A stretch of 64,000 nt of DNA from Streptomyces sp. cg36 (GTDB lineage: Bacteria; Actinomycetota; Actinomycetes; Streptomycetales; Streptomycetaceae), in assembly GCF_041080675.1 (NCBI RefSeq), contig NZ_CP163520.1, forward strand, positions 6,101,001 through 6,165,000. The letters are read 5' to 3'. The notes beneath the pieces were generated by a model. The model searched no databases. It was not told where the DNA came from and saw only the letters and a program-made list of their open reading frames with translations. Below, piece after piece: positions 8,469 to 16,069 of this stretch. Every line of letters begins with the position of its first letter. Position 1 is the stretch's first letter. The translations under genes and the position numbers were made by a program.

Positions 8469-8500
8469 CCACCCGGTCGGCCGTGCGGTCGGCCGGGTGG
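8469..8500 (+). terminator. Hairpin terminator after gbn
   Basis: CCACCCGGTCGGCCG (8469-8483) pairs with CGGTCGGCCGGGTGG (8486-8500) as a 15-bp stem with two G-U wobbles and a 2-nt loop. No U-tract, as is usual in Streptomyces. Confidence 0.65.
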
Positions 8501-8535
8501 TTACTGTGCAGTCACTTGTTGACCGCACAGTAACC
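8499..8535. promoter_or_regulatory. 11-bp perfect inverted repeat before enoyl-CoA hydratase
   Basis: GGTTACTGTGC (8499-8509) and GCACAGTAACC (8525-8535) are exact reverse complements separated by 15 nt. The right arm abuts the ribosome-binding site (CCGGAGG, 8535-8541) of the next gene. It could be a regulator operator or an mRNA stem that limits ribosome access. Confidence 0.6.
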
Positions 8536-8547
8536 CGGAGGTGCCCC

Positions 8548-9339
8548 ATGGCCGTGCCCGATCCCGTACTCGACAAGGACGGCGTCCGGCTCACCGTGGA
8601 CGACGCAGTCGCCACGGTGACCCTGACCAATCCGGACAAGCGCAACGCCCAGTCTCCCGCTCTGTGGCGGGCGTTGGTGGCGGCCGGACAGGAACTCCCC
8701 GGGTCCGTCCGGGTCGTGGTCCTGCGGGGCGAGGGCAAGTCCTTCTCCGCCGGGCTCGACCGTCAGGCCTTCACCCCCGAGGGCTTCGACGGCGAGCCGT
8801 CCTTCCTGGACCTGGCGCGCGGCTCCGACGCGGAGCTGGACGCGGTCATCGCCGAGTACCAGGAAGCGTTCACCTGGTGGCGCCGCAACGACATCGTGTC
8901 CATCGCGGCCGTCCAGGGGCATGCGATCGGTGCGGGCTTCCAGCTCGCGCTCGCCTGTGACCTGCGCGTCGTCGCCGACGACGTGCAGTTCGCCATGCGC
9001 GAGACCAGCCTGGGCCTGGTGCCGGACCTGACCGGCACCCACCCGCTGGTCTCCCTGGTGGGCTATGCCCGCGCGCTGGAGATCTGCGCCACCGGCCGCT
9101 TCGTCGGCGCCGAGGAGGCGGAGCGCACCGGCCTCGCCAACCTCGCGGTGCCGGGCGCGGAACTCGACGCGGCCGTACGGGACTTGGCGGGCGCGCTGCT
9201 CGCCGCGCCCCGGGACGCGGTGGTGGAGACCAAGGCGCTGCTGCGGGGCGTCGCCGACCGCGGTTACGAGGACCAGCGCGTCGCCGAGCGGGCCGCTCAG
9301 GCGCGCCGGCTGCGGGACCTGGCGGGTCTGTCGGACTGA
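8548..9339 (+). CDS. Enoyl-CoA hydratase/isomerase family protein
   Basis: Crotonase-fold enzyme, 263 residues from ATG 8548 (CGGAGG 6 nt upstream), normal length. The CoA/oxyanion motif is GEGKSFSAGLDRQAF (residues about 61-75), and the second oxyanion loop GHAIGAGFQLALACDLR lies at about 129-145. The usual catalytic Glu of hydratases at the AxxxG..AE position is replaced: the segment reads TSLGLVPDLTGTHPLV, with Asp where isomerases and some hydratases carry acid residues, so hydratase versus isomerase activity is open. Presumably acts in acyl-CoA catabolism. It stands alone between gbn and the Asp23 operon. Confidence 0.88.
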   Translation: MAVPDPVLDKDGVRLTVDDAVATVTLTNPDKRNAQSPALWRALVAAGQELPGSVRVVVLRGEGKSFSAGLDRQAFTPEGFDGEPSFLDLARGSDAELDAVIAEYQEAFTWWRRNDIVSIAAVQGHAIGAGFQLALACDLRVVADDVQFAMRETSLGLVPDLTGTHPLVSLVGYARALEICATGRFVGAEEAERTGLANLAVPGAELDAAVRDLAGALLAAPRDAVVETKALLRGVADRGYEDQRVAERAAQARRLRDLAGLSD

Positions 9340-9448
9340 GCGTGCTCCGCCCGGGGGGTTGCGCCCCCGGCTGCCGCATCCCCGGCGCGGGATGGGGCAA
9401 CCACACTTAGTGTGGGCAGCCGGGGGGAATCCGAAAGGGACGAACGCC

Positions 9449-9946
9449 ATGAGCGACACCGCAGAACGCAGCCGCCCCGAACCGTCCGGCCAGGGCGGCA
9501 GGGAGACCTCCGAGGGCGGTGCCAGGAAGTCCGGCGCCCGGCGCGGCGGCGGCGATCCGGGGACCCGCGGCCGGACCACCATCGCCGACGGCGTGGTGGA
9601 GAAGATCGCGGGTCTCGCGGCCCGGGAGGTCGTGGGCGTCCACGCGATGGGCAGCGGACTGTCCCGTACGTTCGGCGCGGTCCGCGACCGGGTACCCGGT
9701 GCGAGCAAGGCCGCGGTGGCGCGCGGGGTGAAGGCCGAGGTCGGCGAGGTCCAGACGGCGCTCGATCTGGAGATCGTGGTCGATTACGGCGTGTCGATCT
9801 CCGATGTGGCCCGCGCGGTGCGGGAGAACGTGATCGCGGCCGTCGAGCGCATGACGGGGCTGGAGGTCGTCGAGGTCAACATCGCGGTGAGCGACGTCAA
9901 ACTCCCGGACGAGGAAGAGGACGAGCCGGAGTCGCGGCTCCAGTAG
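9449..9946 (+). CDS. Asp23/Gls24 family envelope stress protein (first of two)
   Basis: 165 residues from ATG 9449 (GAAAGGG upstream). The first ~45 residues are polar, disordered and Gly/Arg-rich; the Asp23 domain follows (TTIADGVVEKIAGLAAREVVGV ... VQTALDLEIVVDYGVSISDVARAVRENVIAAVERMTGLEVVEVNIAV), ending with an acidic tail. In Firmicutes Asp23 is tethered to the membrane by AmaP and deletion triggers cell-wall stress responses; here an AmaP-like gene closes the same operon. The gene opens a tightly packed five-gene unit ending at 11956. Confidence 0.9.
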   Translation: MSDTAERSRPEPSGQGGRETSEGGARKSGARRGGGDPGTRGRTTIADGVVEKIAGLAAREVVGVHAMGSGLSRTFGAVRDRVPGASKAAVARGVKAEVGEVQTALDLEIVVDYGVSISDVARAVRENVIAAVERMTGLEVVEVNIAVSDVKLPDEEEDEPESRLQ

Positions 9947-9973
9947 ACCAGGCCCCCGACTGAGGAGCTCAGG

Positions 9974-10168
9974 ATGAGCATGGCGGTGATCGGCATGGTG
10001 GCCGGCATGGCGCTCGGATTCGCCGGATACTTCGGCGGGTTCGGAGCGTTCTTGCTGGTGGCGGCGCTAGGAGCGATCGGGTTCGTGGTGGGCCGGTTCC
10101 TGGAGGGCGATCTCGAACCGGGCGACTTCTTCCGGCCCCGGGGCGACCGCGGCGACCGGCGGCGGTGA
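9974..10168 (+). CDS. Small membrane protein (DUF2273-like) of the Asp23 operon
   Basis: 64 residues from ATG 9974, preceded by GAGGAG. One long or two short hydrophobic helices (AVIGMVAGMALGFAGYFGGF and AFLLVAALGAIGFVVG) are followed by an acidic and then arginine-rich cytoplasmic tail. Small proteins of this kind sit next to asp23/amaP genes in many Gram-positives. Located 27 nt after the first Asp23 gene. Likely a membrane component of the Asp23 complex, by context. Confidence 0.8.
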   Translation: MSMAVIGMVAGMALGFAGYFGGFGAFLLVAALGAIGFVVGRFLEGDLEPGDFFRPRGDRGDRRR

Positions 10169-10177
10169 CCGCGCCCC

Positions 10178-10600
10178 ATGACGGTGTCGTCGACGGCCCC
10201 CGGCCGCAGGGAGCCGGATCCGCCGGGTCCGGAGCGAGGCGATCCGGGTCGCGCCGGGCCCGCGCGGGTGGAGCCCGCCGAGCGCGGCGCGACCCGGATC
10301 GCCGACCGGGTCGTGGCGAAGATCGCGGCCCGGGCGGCGCGCGAGGCGCTGGGCGCACCGCCCGAGGGCGGCGCCGCGCCCCACGCCACGGTCACGGTCC
10401 ACCAGGAGGTGGCCCGCGTCCGCGTCAGCCTGGAGCTCGGCTACCCCTCCGACATCGGTGCCCAGTGCGGGGCCGTGCGTCGGCAAGTGGCCGAACGGGT
10501 AAGGGCGTTGGCGGGCATGGAGGTGCCCGAGGTGGCGGTGCAGATCGAGCGGCTGCACTCCCCGCACACCCGCGGCACGGACCCGGGGAGGATCCGATGA
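10178..10600 (+). CDS. Asp23-like protein (second, divergent copy)
   Basis: 140 residues from ATG 10178, 9 nt after the previous stop. A disordered Pro/Gly/Arg N-terminus (about 35 residues) precedes a shortened Asp23-type domain: TRIADRVVAKIAARAAREALGA, ATVTVHQEVARVRVSLELGYPSDIGAQCGAVRRQVAERVRALAGMEVPEVAVQIERL. The stop overlaps the next start (ATGA at 10597-10600), so translation is probably coupled. Paired Asp23 copies probably form hetero-assemblies; this is inference. Confidence 0.82.
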   Translation: MTVSSTAPGRREPDPPGPERGDPGRAGPARVEPAERGATRIADRVVAKIAARAAREALGAPPEGGAAPHATVTVHQEVARVRVSLELGYPSDIGAQCGAVRRQVAERVRALAGMEVPEVAVQIERLHSPHTRGTDPGRIR

Positions 10601-11349
10601 GCGAGCCCGGCGGACCGGCCGAACCGGAGCGCACCGGCCCCGGCGCGCCCGGGTACGGGACCGGGGAAGGGGACGGCGCCGGCACCCGGCGGCTGCCCGT
10701 CGTCCTGGAGAAGACCCCCGGCGGGCCGCTCCCCGGCGACGAGGACGGCCTCGACCAGTCCCGGTCGTCCGCCGCCTACGACCCCGTGCCGACCGTCACC
10801 GACGAGCGCGCGGGCCGCTTCTGGTCCGCGCGCCGCGGCCCCGCCCTCCTGGTCGCGCTGGCCGTGCTCGCGCTGGCCGGGCCCCTGCTGTACGACATCG
10901 CGGCCGTCCGCGCCGACCGGCCCGCGATGCGCTGGCGCCGCCGGCTCGCGCACTGGTCGGCCGTGCACGCGCTGGACGACGCGGTGGTCCTGGCGGGCGC
11001 GGGCGCGGCGGTGCTCCTGGGCCTCTGGCTGATCGTGCTCGCGCTGACGCCGGGGCTGCGGGACGTGCTCCCGATGCGCCGCACCACGGCCGGGGTGCGG
11101 GCCGGACTGGACCGGTCCGCCGCCGCGCTGGTGCTGCGGGACCGGGCGATGGAGGTTCCGGGCGTGCAGTCGGCGCGGGTCAGGATGGGCCGCGCCAAGG
11201 TCGCCGTACGGGCCGAGTCGCACTTCCGCGAACTCGACGACGTACGGGCGGACCTGGACGCCGCGCTCGGCGCGGGCATCAAGGAACTCGGGCTGGCCGG
11301 ACGGCCCGGCCTCTCCGTGCACGTCGGCCGCGCGGCCAGGAAGCGGTAG
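10597..11349 (+). CDS. DUF6286-type membrane protein of the Asp23 operon
   Basis: 250 residues from ATG 10597. A long hydrophilic N-terminus (about 75 residues) is followed by a transmembrane helix (GPALLVALAVLALAGPLLYDIAAV), a basic loop (RPAMRWRRRLAHW), a second helix (VVLAGAGAAVLLGLWLIVLALTPGL) and a C-terminal cytoplasmic domain resembling an Asp23/AmaP-type fold (VRMGRAKVAVRAESHFRELDDVRADLDAALG). Conserved in actinobacterial Asp23 operons; function unknown, presumed membrane anchor or partner. Confidence 0.8.
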   Translation: MSEPGGPAEPERTGPGAPGYGTGEGDGAGTRRLPVVLEKTPGGPLPGDEDGLDQSRSSAAYDPVPTVTDERAGRFWSARRGPALLVALAVLALAGPLLYDIAAVRADRPAMRWRRRLAHWSAVHALDDAVVLAGAGAAVLLGLWLIVLALTPGLRDVLPMRRTTAGVRAGLDRSAAALVLRDRAMEVPGVQSARVRMGRAKVAVRAESHFRELDDVRADLDAALGAGIKELGLAGRPGLSVHVGRAARKR

Positions 11350-11377
11350 CCGTGCCGGCGCCGGGAAGGGGGCACGC

Positions 11378-11956
11378 ATGCTCAGGACGGTGAACCGGGT
11401 GCTGATCGGCCTCGCCGGGCTGGCCCTGGTGGCGGCGGGCGGCGCGGCCCTCGCGGCCGGGTCCGGCCTCGCCGTCCCCTCGTGGTGGCCCTGGCACGGC
11501 AGGCACGACGTCCTGCTGAGCCACGCCCGCCGGGAGCGCTGGCACCAGCACGGCTGGTGGTGGCCGGTGGTGATCGCCGCGCTCGCGGTGCTGGTGCTGC
11601 TCGCCCTGTGGTGGCTGCTCGCCCAGCTGCGCCGGGCCCGGCTGGCCGAGATCCTGGTGGACTCCGGCGACGGCGCGGGCGCGCTGCTGCGGGGCCGGGC
11701 CCTGGAGGCGGTGCTGGCGGGCGAGGCCGAGTCGCTGCCCGGGGTGGCGCGCGCCCATGTCACCCTGCACGGGCGGCGCACCACGCCCGAGGCCCGGATC
11801 GCGCTGGCCCTGGAGCCCCACGCGGCCCCGGCCGAGACGCTCACCCTGCTCGTCTCGCAGGCCCTGGCACACGCCCGCGACTCGGCGGGCCTGGCCGAGC
11901 TCCCGGCCGACGTTCGGCTGCGGGGCGTCAAACACCGGGCGCGACGGGTGAATTGA
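11378..11956 (+). CDS. amaP: Alkaline shock response membrane anchor protein AmaP
   Basis: 192 residues from ATG 11378 (GGGAAGGGGG upstream). Two membrane helices (residues about 8-30 and 61-83, VVIAALAVLVLLALWWLLAQL) are separated by a Trp/His/Arg-rich loop, followed by a cytoplasmic domain (ARLAEILVDSGDGAGALLRGRALEAVLAGEAESLPGVARAHVTLHG). The two-helix plus cytosolic domain layout is that of AmaP, which anchors Asp23 to the membrane in staphylococci. Last gene of the operon; the tandem repeat follows immediately. Confidence 0.83.
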   Translation: MLRTVNRVLIGLAGLALVAAGGAALAAGSGLAVPSWWPWHGRHDVLLSHARRERWHQHGWWWPVVIAALAVLVLLALWWLLAQLRRARLAEILVDSGDGAGALLRGRALEAVLAGEAESLPGVARAHVTLHGRRTTPEARIALALEPHAAPAETLTLLVSQALAHARDSAGLAELPADVRLRGVKHRARRVN

Positions 11957-11969
11957 GGCCCGCAAGACC

Positions 11970-12180
11970 GGGCCGATGCCCGCCGGAGGCCCCTGCCCGT
12001 CGGGCCGGTGCCCACTAGCGGTCGTGCGCCGTCGACCCGGTGCTCACTGGCGGCCCCCGCGCCGCCGGGCCGGTGCTCACCAGCGCCCCCGTCGCCGGGC
12101 CGATGCCTACAAGCGGCCCCCGCCGCCGGGCCGGTGCCCACCGGCCCCCGCCGCCGGGCCGAGCCCGCCGAGCGTCGGCC
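11970..12180. repeat. Seven-copy degenerate ~31-bp tandem repeat
   Basis: Units start GGGCCGGTGCYCAC or a close variant at 11970, 12002, 12035, 12067, 12097, 12128 and 12156 (spacing 32, 33, 32, 30, 31, 28). Each unit carries a variable centre and a CCCCCGCCGCC-like end. The block fills the gap between the convergent amaP and SDR genes; the remaining bases to 12242 show no gene. Alternating G- and C-rich halves could form successive hairpins and act as a terminator array. Confidence 0.8.
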
Positions 12181-12242
12181 GGCGGTGCTCCGGCAGCGGG
12201 TCCCGGGACCCGTCGCGGCGCCCCGGGGCCGGTGGTGATCCC

Positions 12243-12998
12243 TCAGAACCCGTGCCGTGCCCCGCCGTCGACCGGCAGCATCAGGCCCGTCAGATACGAC
12301 GCGGCGGGCGAGAGCAGGAACGCGGCCGTGCGGCCGAACTCCTCCGGCGTGCCGTAGCGGCGCAGCGGGATCCGCGACTCGTTGGACGCCCGGGACGCCT
12401 CCGCGTCGCCCGACAGCGCGTCCAGCTGGCGCACCCGGTCCGTGTCGATCCGGGACGGCAGCAGCCCGACCACTCGGACGCCGCGCGGGCCGAGCTCGTC
12501 GGCCAGCGACTTGGCGAAGCCCGCGAGCCCCGGCCGCAGCCCGTTGGAGATGGTCAGACCGGGGATCGGTTCATGGACCGAGCCCGAGAGGACGAAGCCG
12601 ATCACACCGCCCTCGTCCAGCTCGTCCGCCGCCGCCCGGGCCATCCGGACCGCGCCCAGGAACACCGAGTCGAAGGCGGCCCTCCACTGCTCGTCCGTGT
12701 TGTCGGCGAGGAAGCCGGGCGGCGGGCCGCCGACGCTGATCAGCACGCCGTCGACGCGGCCGAACCGCTCGCGGGCGGCGGCGATCAGCCGGGCGGGGGT
12801 CGCCGGGTCCGCGTTGTCGGCGGCCACGCCCAGCGCCCCGGCGCCCAGCTCCTCGGCGGCCGAGGCCACCGCCTTCTCGTCGCGGCCGGTCAGCAGCACC
12901 TTCGCGCCGTCCGCCGCCAGCTCCCGCGCCGCCGCGAGGCCGAGGCCGCGGGAGGCGCCGGTGACGACGTAGACACGGTCCTTCAGTCCAAGATCCAT
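12243..12998 (-). CDS. SDR-family oxidoreductase with atypical active site
   Basis: 251 residues from ATG 12998. The NAD(P)-binding TGASRGLG motif is at 14-21. The usual Tyr-x-x-x-Lys catalytic pair is absent: the corresponding segment reads ISNGLRPGLAGFAKSLA, giving Ser-x-x-x-Arg, as in a known subgroup of SDRs. The Ser-rich strand is VLSGSVHEP. The C-terminus is complete (LTGLMLPVDGGARHGF). Its start lies only 4 nt after the glycosidase stop at 13003, so the two genes form an operon. Substrate unknown; altered catalysis or a binding role is possible. Confidence 0.88.
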   Translation of the reverse strand: MDLGLKDRVYVVTGASRGLGLAAARELAADGAKVLLTGRDEKAVASAAEELGAGALGVAADNADPATPARLIAAARERFGRVDGVLISVGGPPPGFLADNTDEQWRAAFDSVFLGAVRMARAAADELDEGGVIGFVLSGSVHEPIPGLTISNGLRPGLAGFAKSLADELGPRGVRVVGLLPSRIDTDRVRQLDALSGDAEASRASNESRIPLRRYGTPEEFGRTAAFLLSPAASYLTGLMLPVDGGARHGF

Positions 12999-13002
12999 GC
13001 GC

Positions 13003-14784
13003 CTATCCTCCCCCCAGCCCCATCGCGGTGGCCACCAGGCCGATGTGGCTGAACGCCTGCGGGAAGTTGCCCAGCTGACGGCCGCTCGACGGGTCGTACT
13101 CCTCGGCCAGCAGCCCCACGTCGTTGCGGAGCGCCAGCAGGCGTTCGAACAGCTCGCGCGCCTCCTTCTCGCGGCCGGTCAGCCGCAGCGCGTCGGCCAG
13201 CCAGAACGAGCAGGCCAGGAAGGCCCCCTCGCCGCCGGGCAGCCCGTCCACCGTGCTGTCGTCGATGCTGTAGCGGCGTACGAAACCGTCGCGGCCCAGC
13301 TCCGCCCGGACCGCGTCGACCGTCCCGATCACCCGGGGATCGTCGCCCGGAAGGAAGCCGACGCGGGGGATCAGCAGCGTCGCCGCGTCCAGCTGCCGCG
13401 AGCCGTACGACTGGGTGAAGGTGTTGCGGACCGGGTCGAAGCCCTTCTCGCAGACCTCCCGGTGCACCTCGTCCCGCATCCGCCGCCAGCGCTCCGCGTC
13501 GCCGCGCCGCTGCGGGTCGGACTCCAGGGCGCGCACCGCGCGGTCGGCGGCGACCCAGGCCATCACCTTGGAGTGGACGAAGTGGCGGCGGGGGCCGCGC
13601 ACCTCCCACAGCCCCTCGTCGGGCTCGCGCCAGCGGGCCTCCAGGAAGCCGAGCAGGCTGAGCTCGACGTTCCAGGTGTGCGGCTTGGCGGCCATGCCCT
13701 CGGTGCGGGCCAGATGGAGCGAGTCGATGACCTCCCCGTACACATCGAGCTGGAGCTGCGTCACGGCCTCGTTGCCGATCCGGACCGGGCTGGAGTCCAG
13801 ATACCCCTTCAGCCACGGCAGTTCCGTCTCCGGCAGCCGCCGCTCGCCGCCCAGGCCGTACATGATCTGGAGGTCGGCCGGGTCGCCCGCGACCGCGCGG
13901 AGCAGCCAGTCGCGCCAGGCCGCCGCCTCCTCCGTGTATCCGCCCGCGACCAGGGCCTCCAGCGTCAGCGTCGAGTCGCGCAGCCAGCAGTAGCGGTAGT
14001 CCCAGTTGCGCACGCCGCCGATCTCCTCGGGCAGCGAGGTGGTGGGGGCCGCGACGATGCCGCCGGTGGGGGCGTAGGTCAGGGCCTTGAGGGTGATCAG
14101 GGAGCGGACCACGGCTTCGCGGTGGGGGCCCTGGCACAGGCACCTGCCCGCCCACTCGCGCCAGTCCGCCAGGCTCTGCTCCAGCGCCTCGTACGGGTCG
14201 ATCCGGGCGGGCCGGGACTCGTGCGAGGGGTGCCAGGTCATCACGAACGCGACCCGCTCGCCCTCGCCGACGGTGAACGAGGAGCGGGTGCTCATCTGCT
14301 GGCCCCAGGTCTTGACGGGGGGTTCGCTGCGCAGCCACACCGAGTCGGGGCCCGCGACCGCGACGCGGCTGTCCCCGGCGCGCCTTATCCAGGGCACCAC
14401 CCGGCCGTAGTCGAAGCGCAGCCGCAGTGCGGCGTTCATCTCCACGGTGCCGCTGACGCCTTCGACGATCCGCACCAGGTCGGGGGCGGTGTCGCGCTGG
14501 GGCATGAAGTCGAGGACGCGGACGGTGCCGGTCCTGGTCTCCCAGACGGACTCCAGGACGAGCGAGTCCTCCAGGTAGGCGCGGCGCGTGCAGTCGCCGG
14601 CGCCCGCCGGGGCGATCCGCCAGTGCCCGTTGTCGTCGTCGCCGAGGAGCGCCGCGAAACAGGCCGCCGAGTCGAAGCGGGGCAGGCACAGCCAGTCGAT
14701 GGAGCCGTCCCGGCCGACCAGTGCGGCGGTCTGGAGGTCTCCGATGAGGGCGTAGTCCTCGATGCGTTGGGTACGTCGCGTCAC
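13003..14784 (-). CDS. Glycoside hydrolase family 15 protein (glucoamylase/trehalase-like)
   Basis: 593 residues from GTG 14784, typical for actinobacterial GH15. The N-terminal beta-sandwich domain begins with the hallmark RIEDYALIGDLQTAALVGRD. The (alpha/alpha)6 catalytic barrel follows from about residue 230, with the conserved substrate-site block GGVRNWDYRYCWLRDS and DEGLWEVRG containing an invariant acidic residue. No signal peptide, so probably cytoplasmic; mycobacterial and Streptomyces relatives include trehalases. Upstream of and cotranscribed with the SDR gene. Trehalase versus alpha-glucosidase cannot be decided from sequence. Confidence 0.9.
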   Translation of the reverse strand: MTRRTQRIEDYALIGDLQTAALVGRDGSIDWLCLPRFDSAACFAALLGDDDNGHWRIAPAGAGDCTRRAYLEDSLVLESVWETRTGTVRVLDFMPQRDTAPDLVRIVEGVSGTVEMNAALRLRFDYGRVVPWIRRAGDSRVAVAGPDSVWLRSEPPVKTWGQQMSTRSSFTVGEGERVAFVMTWHPSHESRPARIDPYEALEQSLADWREWAGRCLCQGPHREAVVRSLITLKALTYAPTGGIVAAPTTSLPEEIGGVRNWDYRYCWLRDSTLTLEALVAGGYTEEAAAWRDWLLRAVAGDPADLQIMYGLGGERRLPETELPWLKGYLDSSPVRIGNEAVTQLQLDVYGEVIDSLHLARTEGMAAKPHTWNVELSLLGFLEARWREPDEGLWEVRGPRRHFVHSKVMAWVAADRAVRALESDPQRRGDAERWRRMRDEVHREVCEKGFDPVRNTFTQSYGSRQLDAATLLIPRVGFLPGDDPRVIGTVDAVRAELGRDGFVRRYSIDDSTVDGLPGGEGAFLACSFWLADALRLTGREKEARELFERLLALRNDVGLLAEEYDPSSGRQLGNFPQAFSHIGLVATAMGLGGG

Positions 14785-14938
14785 GCTCAGGCGTGTTCCC
14801 GCCCGGCGGTTTTGTCAATCAGACCGATGTGCCCGCAGGATCCGGACGGCCCGGGTCCGGGCCCGGCCGGGCGGTCGCGCGGGCGGGTTCGGGCGCTCGC
14901 GGGGCGGGTTCGGTCGGGCGCTCGCGCGGTGGTCCCGG

Positions 14939-15724
14939 TCAGGCGGCAGCGGGGGCGGGCTCGGCCGTCTCGGCCTGCTCCTTGGCCTCGGCCCGGTCCC
15001 GCTTCTCGCGCCGGACCAGGATCACCCAGCCCACCGGCACCCCGGCGGTGAACAGCCACCACTGCACGGCGTACGCCATGTGCGGGCCGATCGAGGAGTG
15101 GTCCGGGGCCGGGATCAGCTCGGGGGAGTCCGCCTCGGGCGCGGTCTGCTCGATGTAGCCGCCGAGCACCGGGCGGCCGAGCGCCTTCTCCTGCTGGGCG
15201 CTGCTGATCAGCATGACCTGGCGCGGCGGCAGGCCCTTGACGTCCTTGATGCCGCTGGCCGCCGTCGTCTGGTCGGCCATCAGCCGGCCGGTCACCGTCA
15301 CCGTGCCCCGGGGCGGGGCGGGGATCTTCGGGAACTCGGTCTGGCTGCCGTTGTCCGCCACCCAGCCCCGGTTGATCAGTACGGTCGGCCCGCCCTTCAG
15401 GTCGAACGGCGTGAGCACGTGGTAGCCGACGCGGCCGTCGGCGGCGGTCCGGCGGCGCACCACGACCTCGTGGGCCGTGTCGTAGCTGCCGGTCGCGGTG
15501 ACCCGGCGCCAGTACTGGGCGTGCGGGACGGTGTGCCCGGGGGAGGTGAGCTCGGTCACCGGGACAGGCTCGGCCTTCAGATTGTCCGCGATCACGGTGT
15601 TCTGGGCGACGCGGTGCTGATGGCGGTGCAGCTGCCAGAAGCCCAGCTCGATCATCGTGGGGATGAGGACGAGGGCCAGGAGGGTGACGAGCACCCACTG
15701 CCGGGACAACAGGAAGCGATACAC
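14939..15724 (-). CDS. SURF1 family protein (cytochrome oxidase assembly)
   Basis: 261 residues from GTG 15724 (MYRFLLSRQWVLVTLL). An in-frame TTG at 15739 would add five residues and is less family-like. Two membrane helices frame the protein (residues about 9-30 and 218-240), with the SURF1 signatures GFWQLHRHQHR after the first helix and INRGWVADN in the extracytoplasmic domain; the second helix holds YAVQWWLFTAGVPVGWVI. SURF1 proteins help insert heme a into subunit I of the aa3 oxidase. The tail is Ala/Glu-rich. The 14785-14938 gap contains only GC-rich short repeats of GGCGGGTTCGG. Confidence 0.9.
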   Translation of the reverse strand: MYRFLLSRQWVLVTLLALVLIPTMIELGFWQLHRHQHRVAQNTVIADNLKAEPVPVTELTSPGHTVPHAQYWRRVTATGSYDTAHEVVVRRRTAADGRVGYHVLTPFDLKGGPTVLINRGWVADNGSQTEFPKIPAPPRGTVTVTGRLMADQTTAASGIKDVKGLPPRQVMLISSAQQEKALGRPVLGGYIEQTAPEADSPELIPAPDHSSIGPHMAYAVQWWLFTAGVPVGWVILVRREKRDRAEAKEQAETAEPAPAAA

Positions 15725-15782
15725 CCCACGACGGTACAACTCGCTGTCGCGGGGTGTTCAGGAGGGGGGCGGACTGGCGCGG

Positions 15783-16016
15783 TCAGACCTTGTCGACGAT
15801 GCCCACCCGGCCCTCCGCCCGGGCGCAGTGCCCGCCGCAGTACCAGTGGCCCTCGACCTCGACGCCCTGGCCGATGATCTGGACCCGGCAGTGTTCGCAG
15901 ATGGGCGCCATGCGGTGGATGGCGCAGGAGAAGCAGTCGAAGACGTGCACCGCGCCCTGCGCGTGCACCTCGAAGGACATCCCGTAGTCGTTTCCGCAGA
16001 CCTCGCAACGTGCCAT
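15783..16016 (-). CDS. Cys-rich zinc-ribbon-like small protein
   Basis: 77 residues from ATG 16016 (MARCEVCGNDYGMSFEVH). Cysteines occur as CxxC (C4/C7), C28/C31, CxxC (C40/C43) and CxxxC (C60/C64), with several histidines, consistent with two structural zinc sites. The family is very conserved among streptomycetes and is sometimes labelled prokaryotic metallothionein, without experimental support that I know of. Lies 58 bp from SURF1 and 53 bp from the exonuclease on the same strand. Function unknown. Confidence 0.85.
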   Translation of the reverse strand: MARCEVCGNDYGMSFEVHAQGAVHVFDCFSCAIHRMAPICEHCRVQIIGQGVEVEGHWYCGGHCARAEGRVGIVDKV

Positions 16017-16069
16017 GCGCCACAGGGTGGGGCGCGCCGCACGGTATCGGTGGGCGCCGCGCCCTGCGG

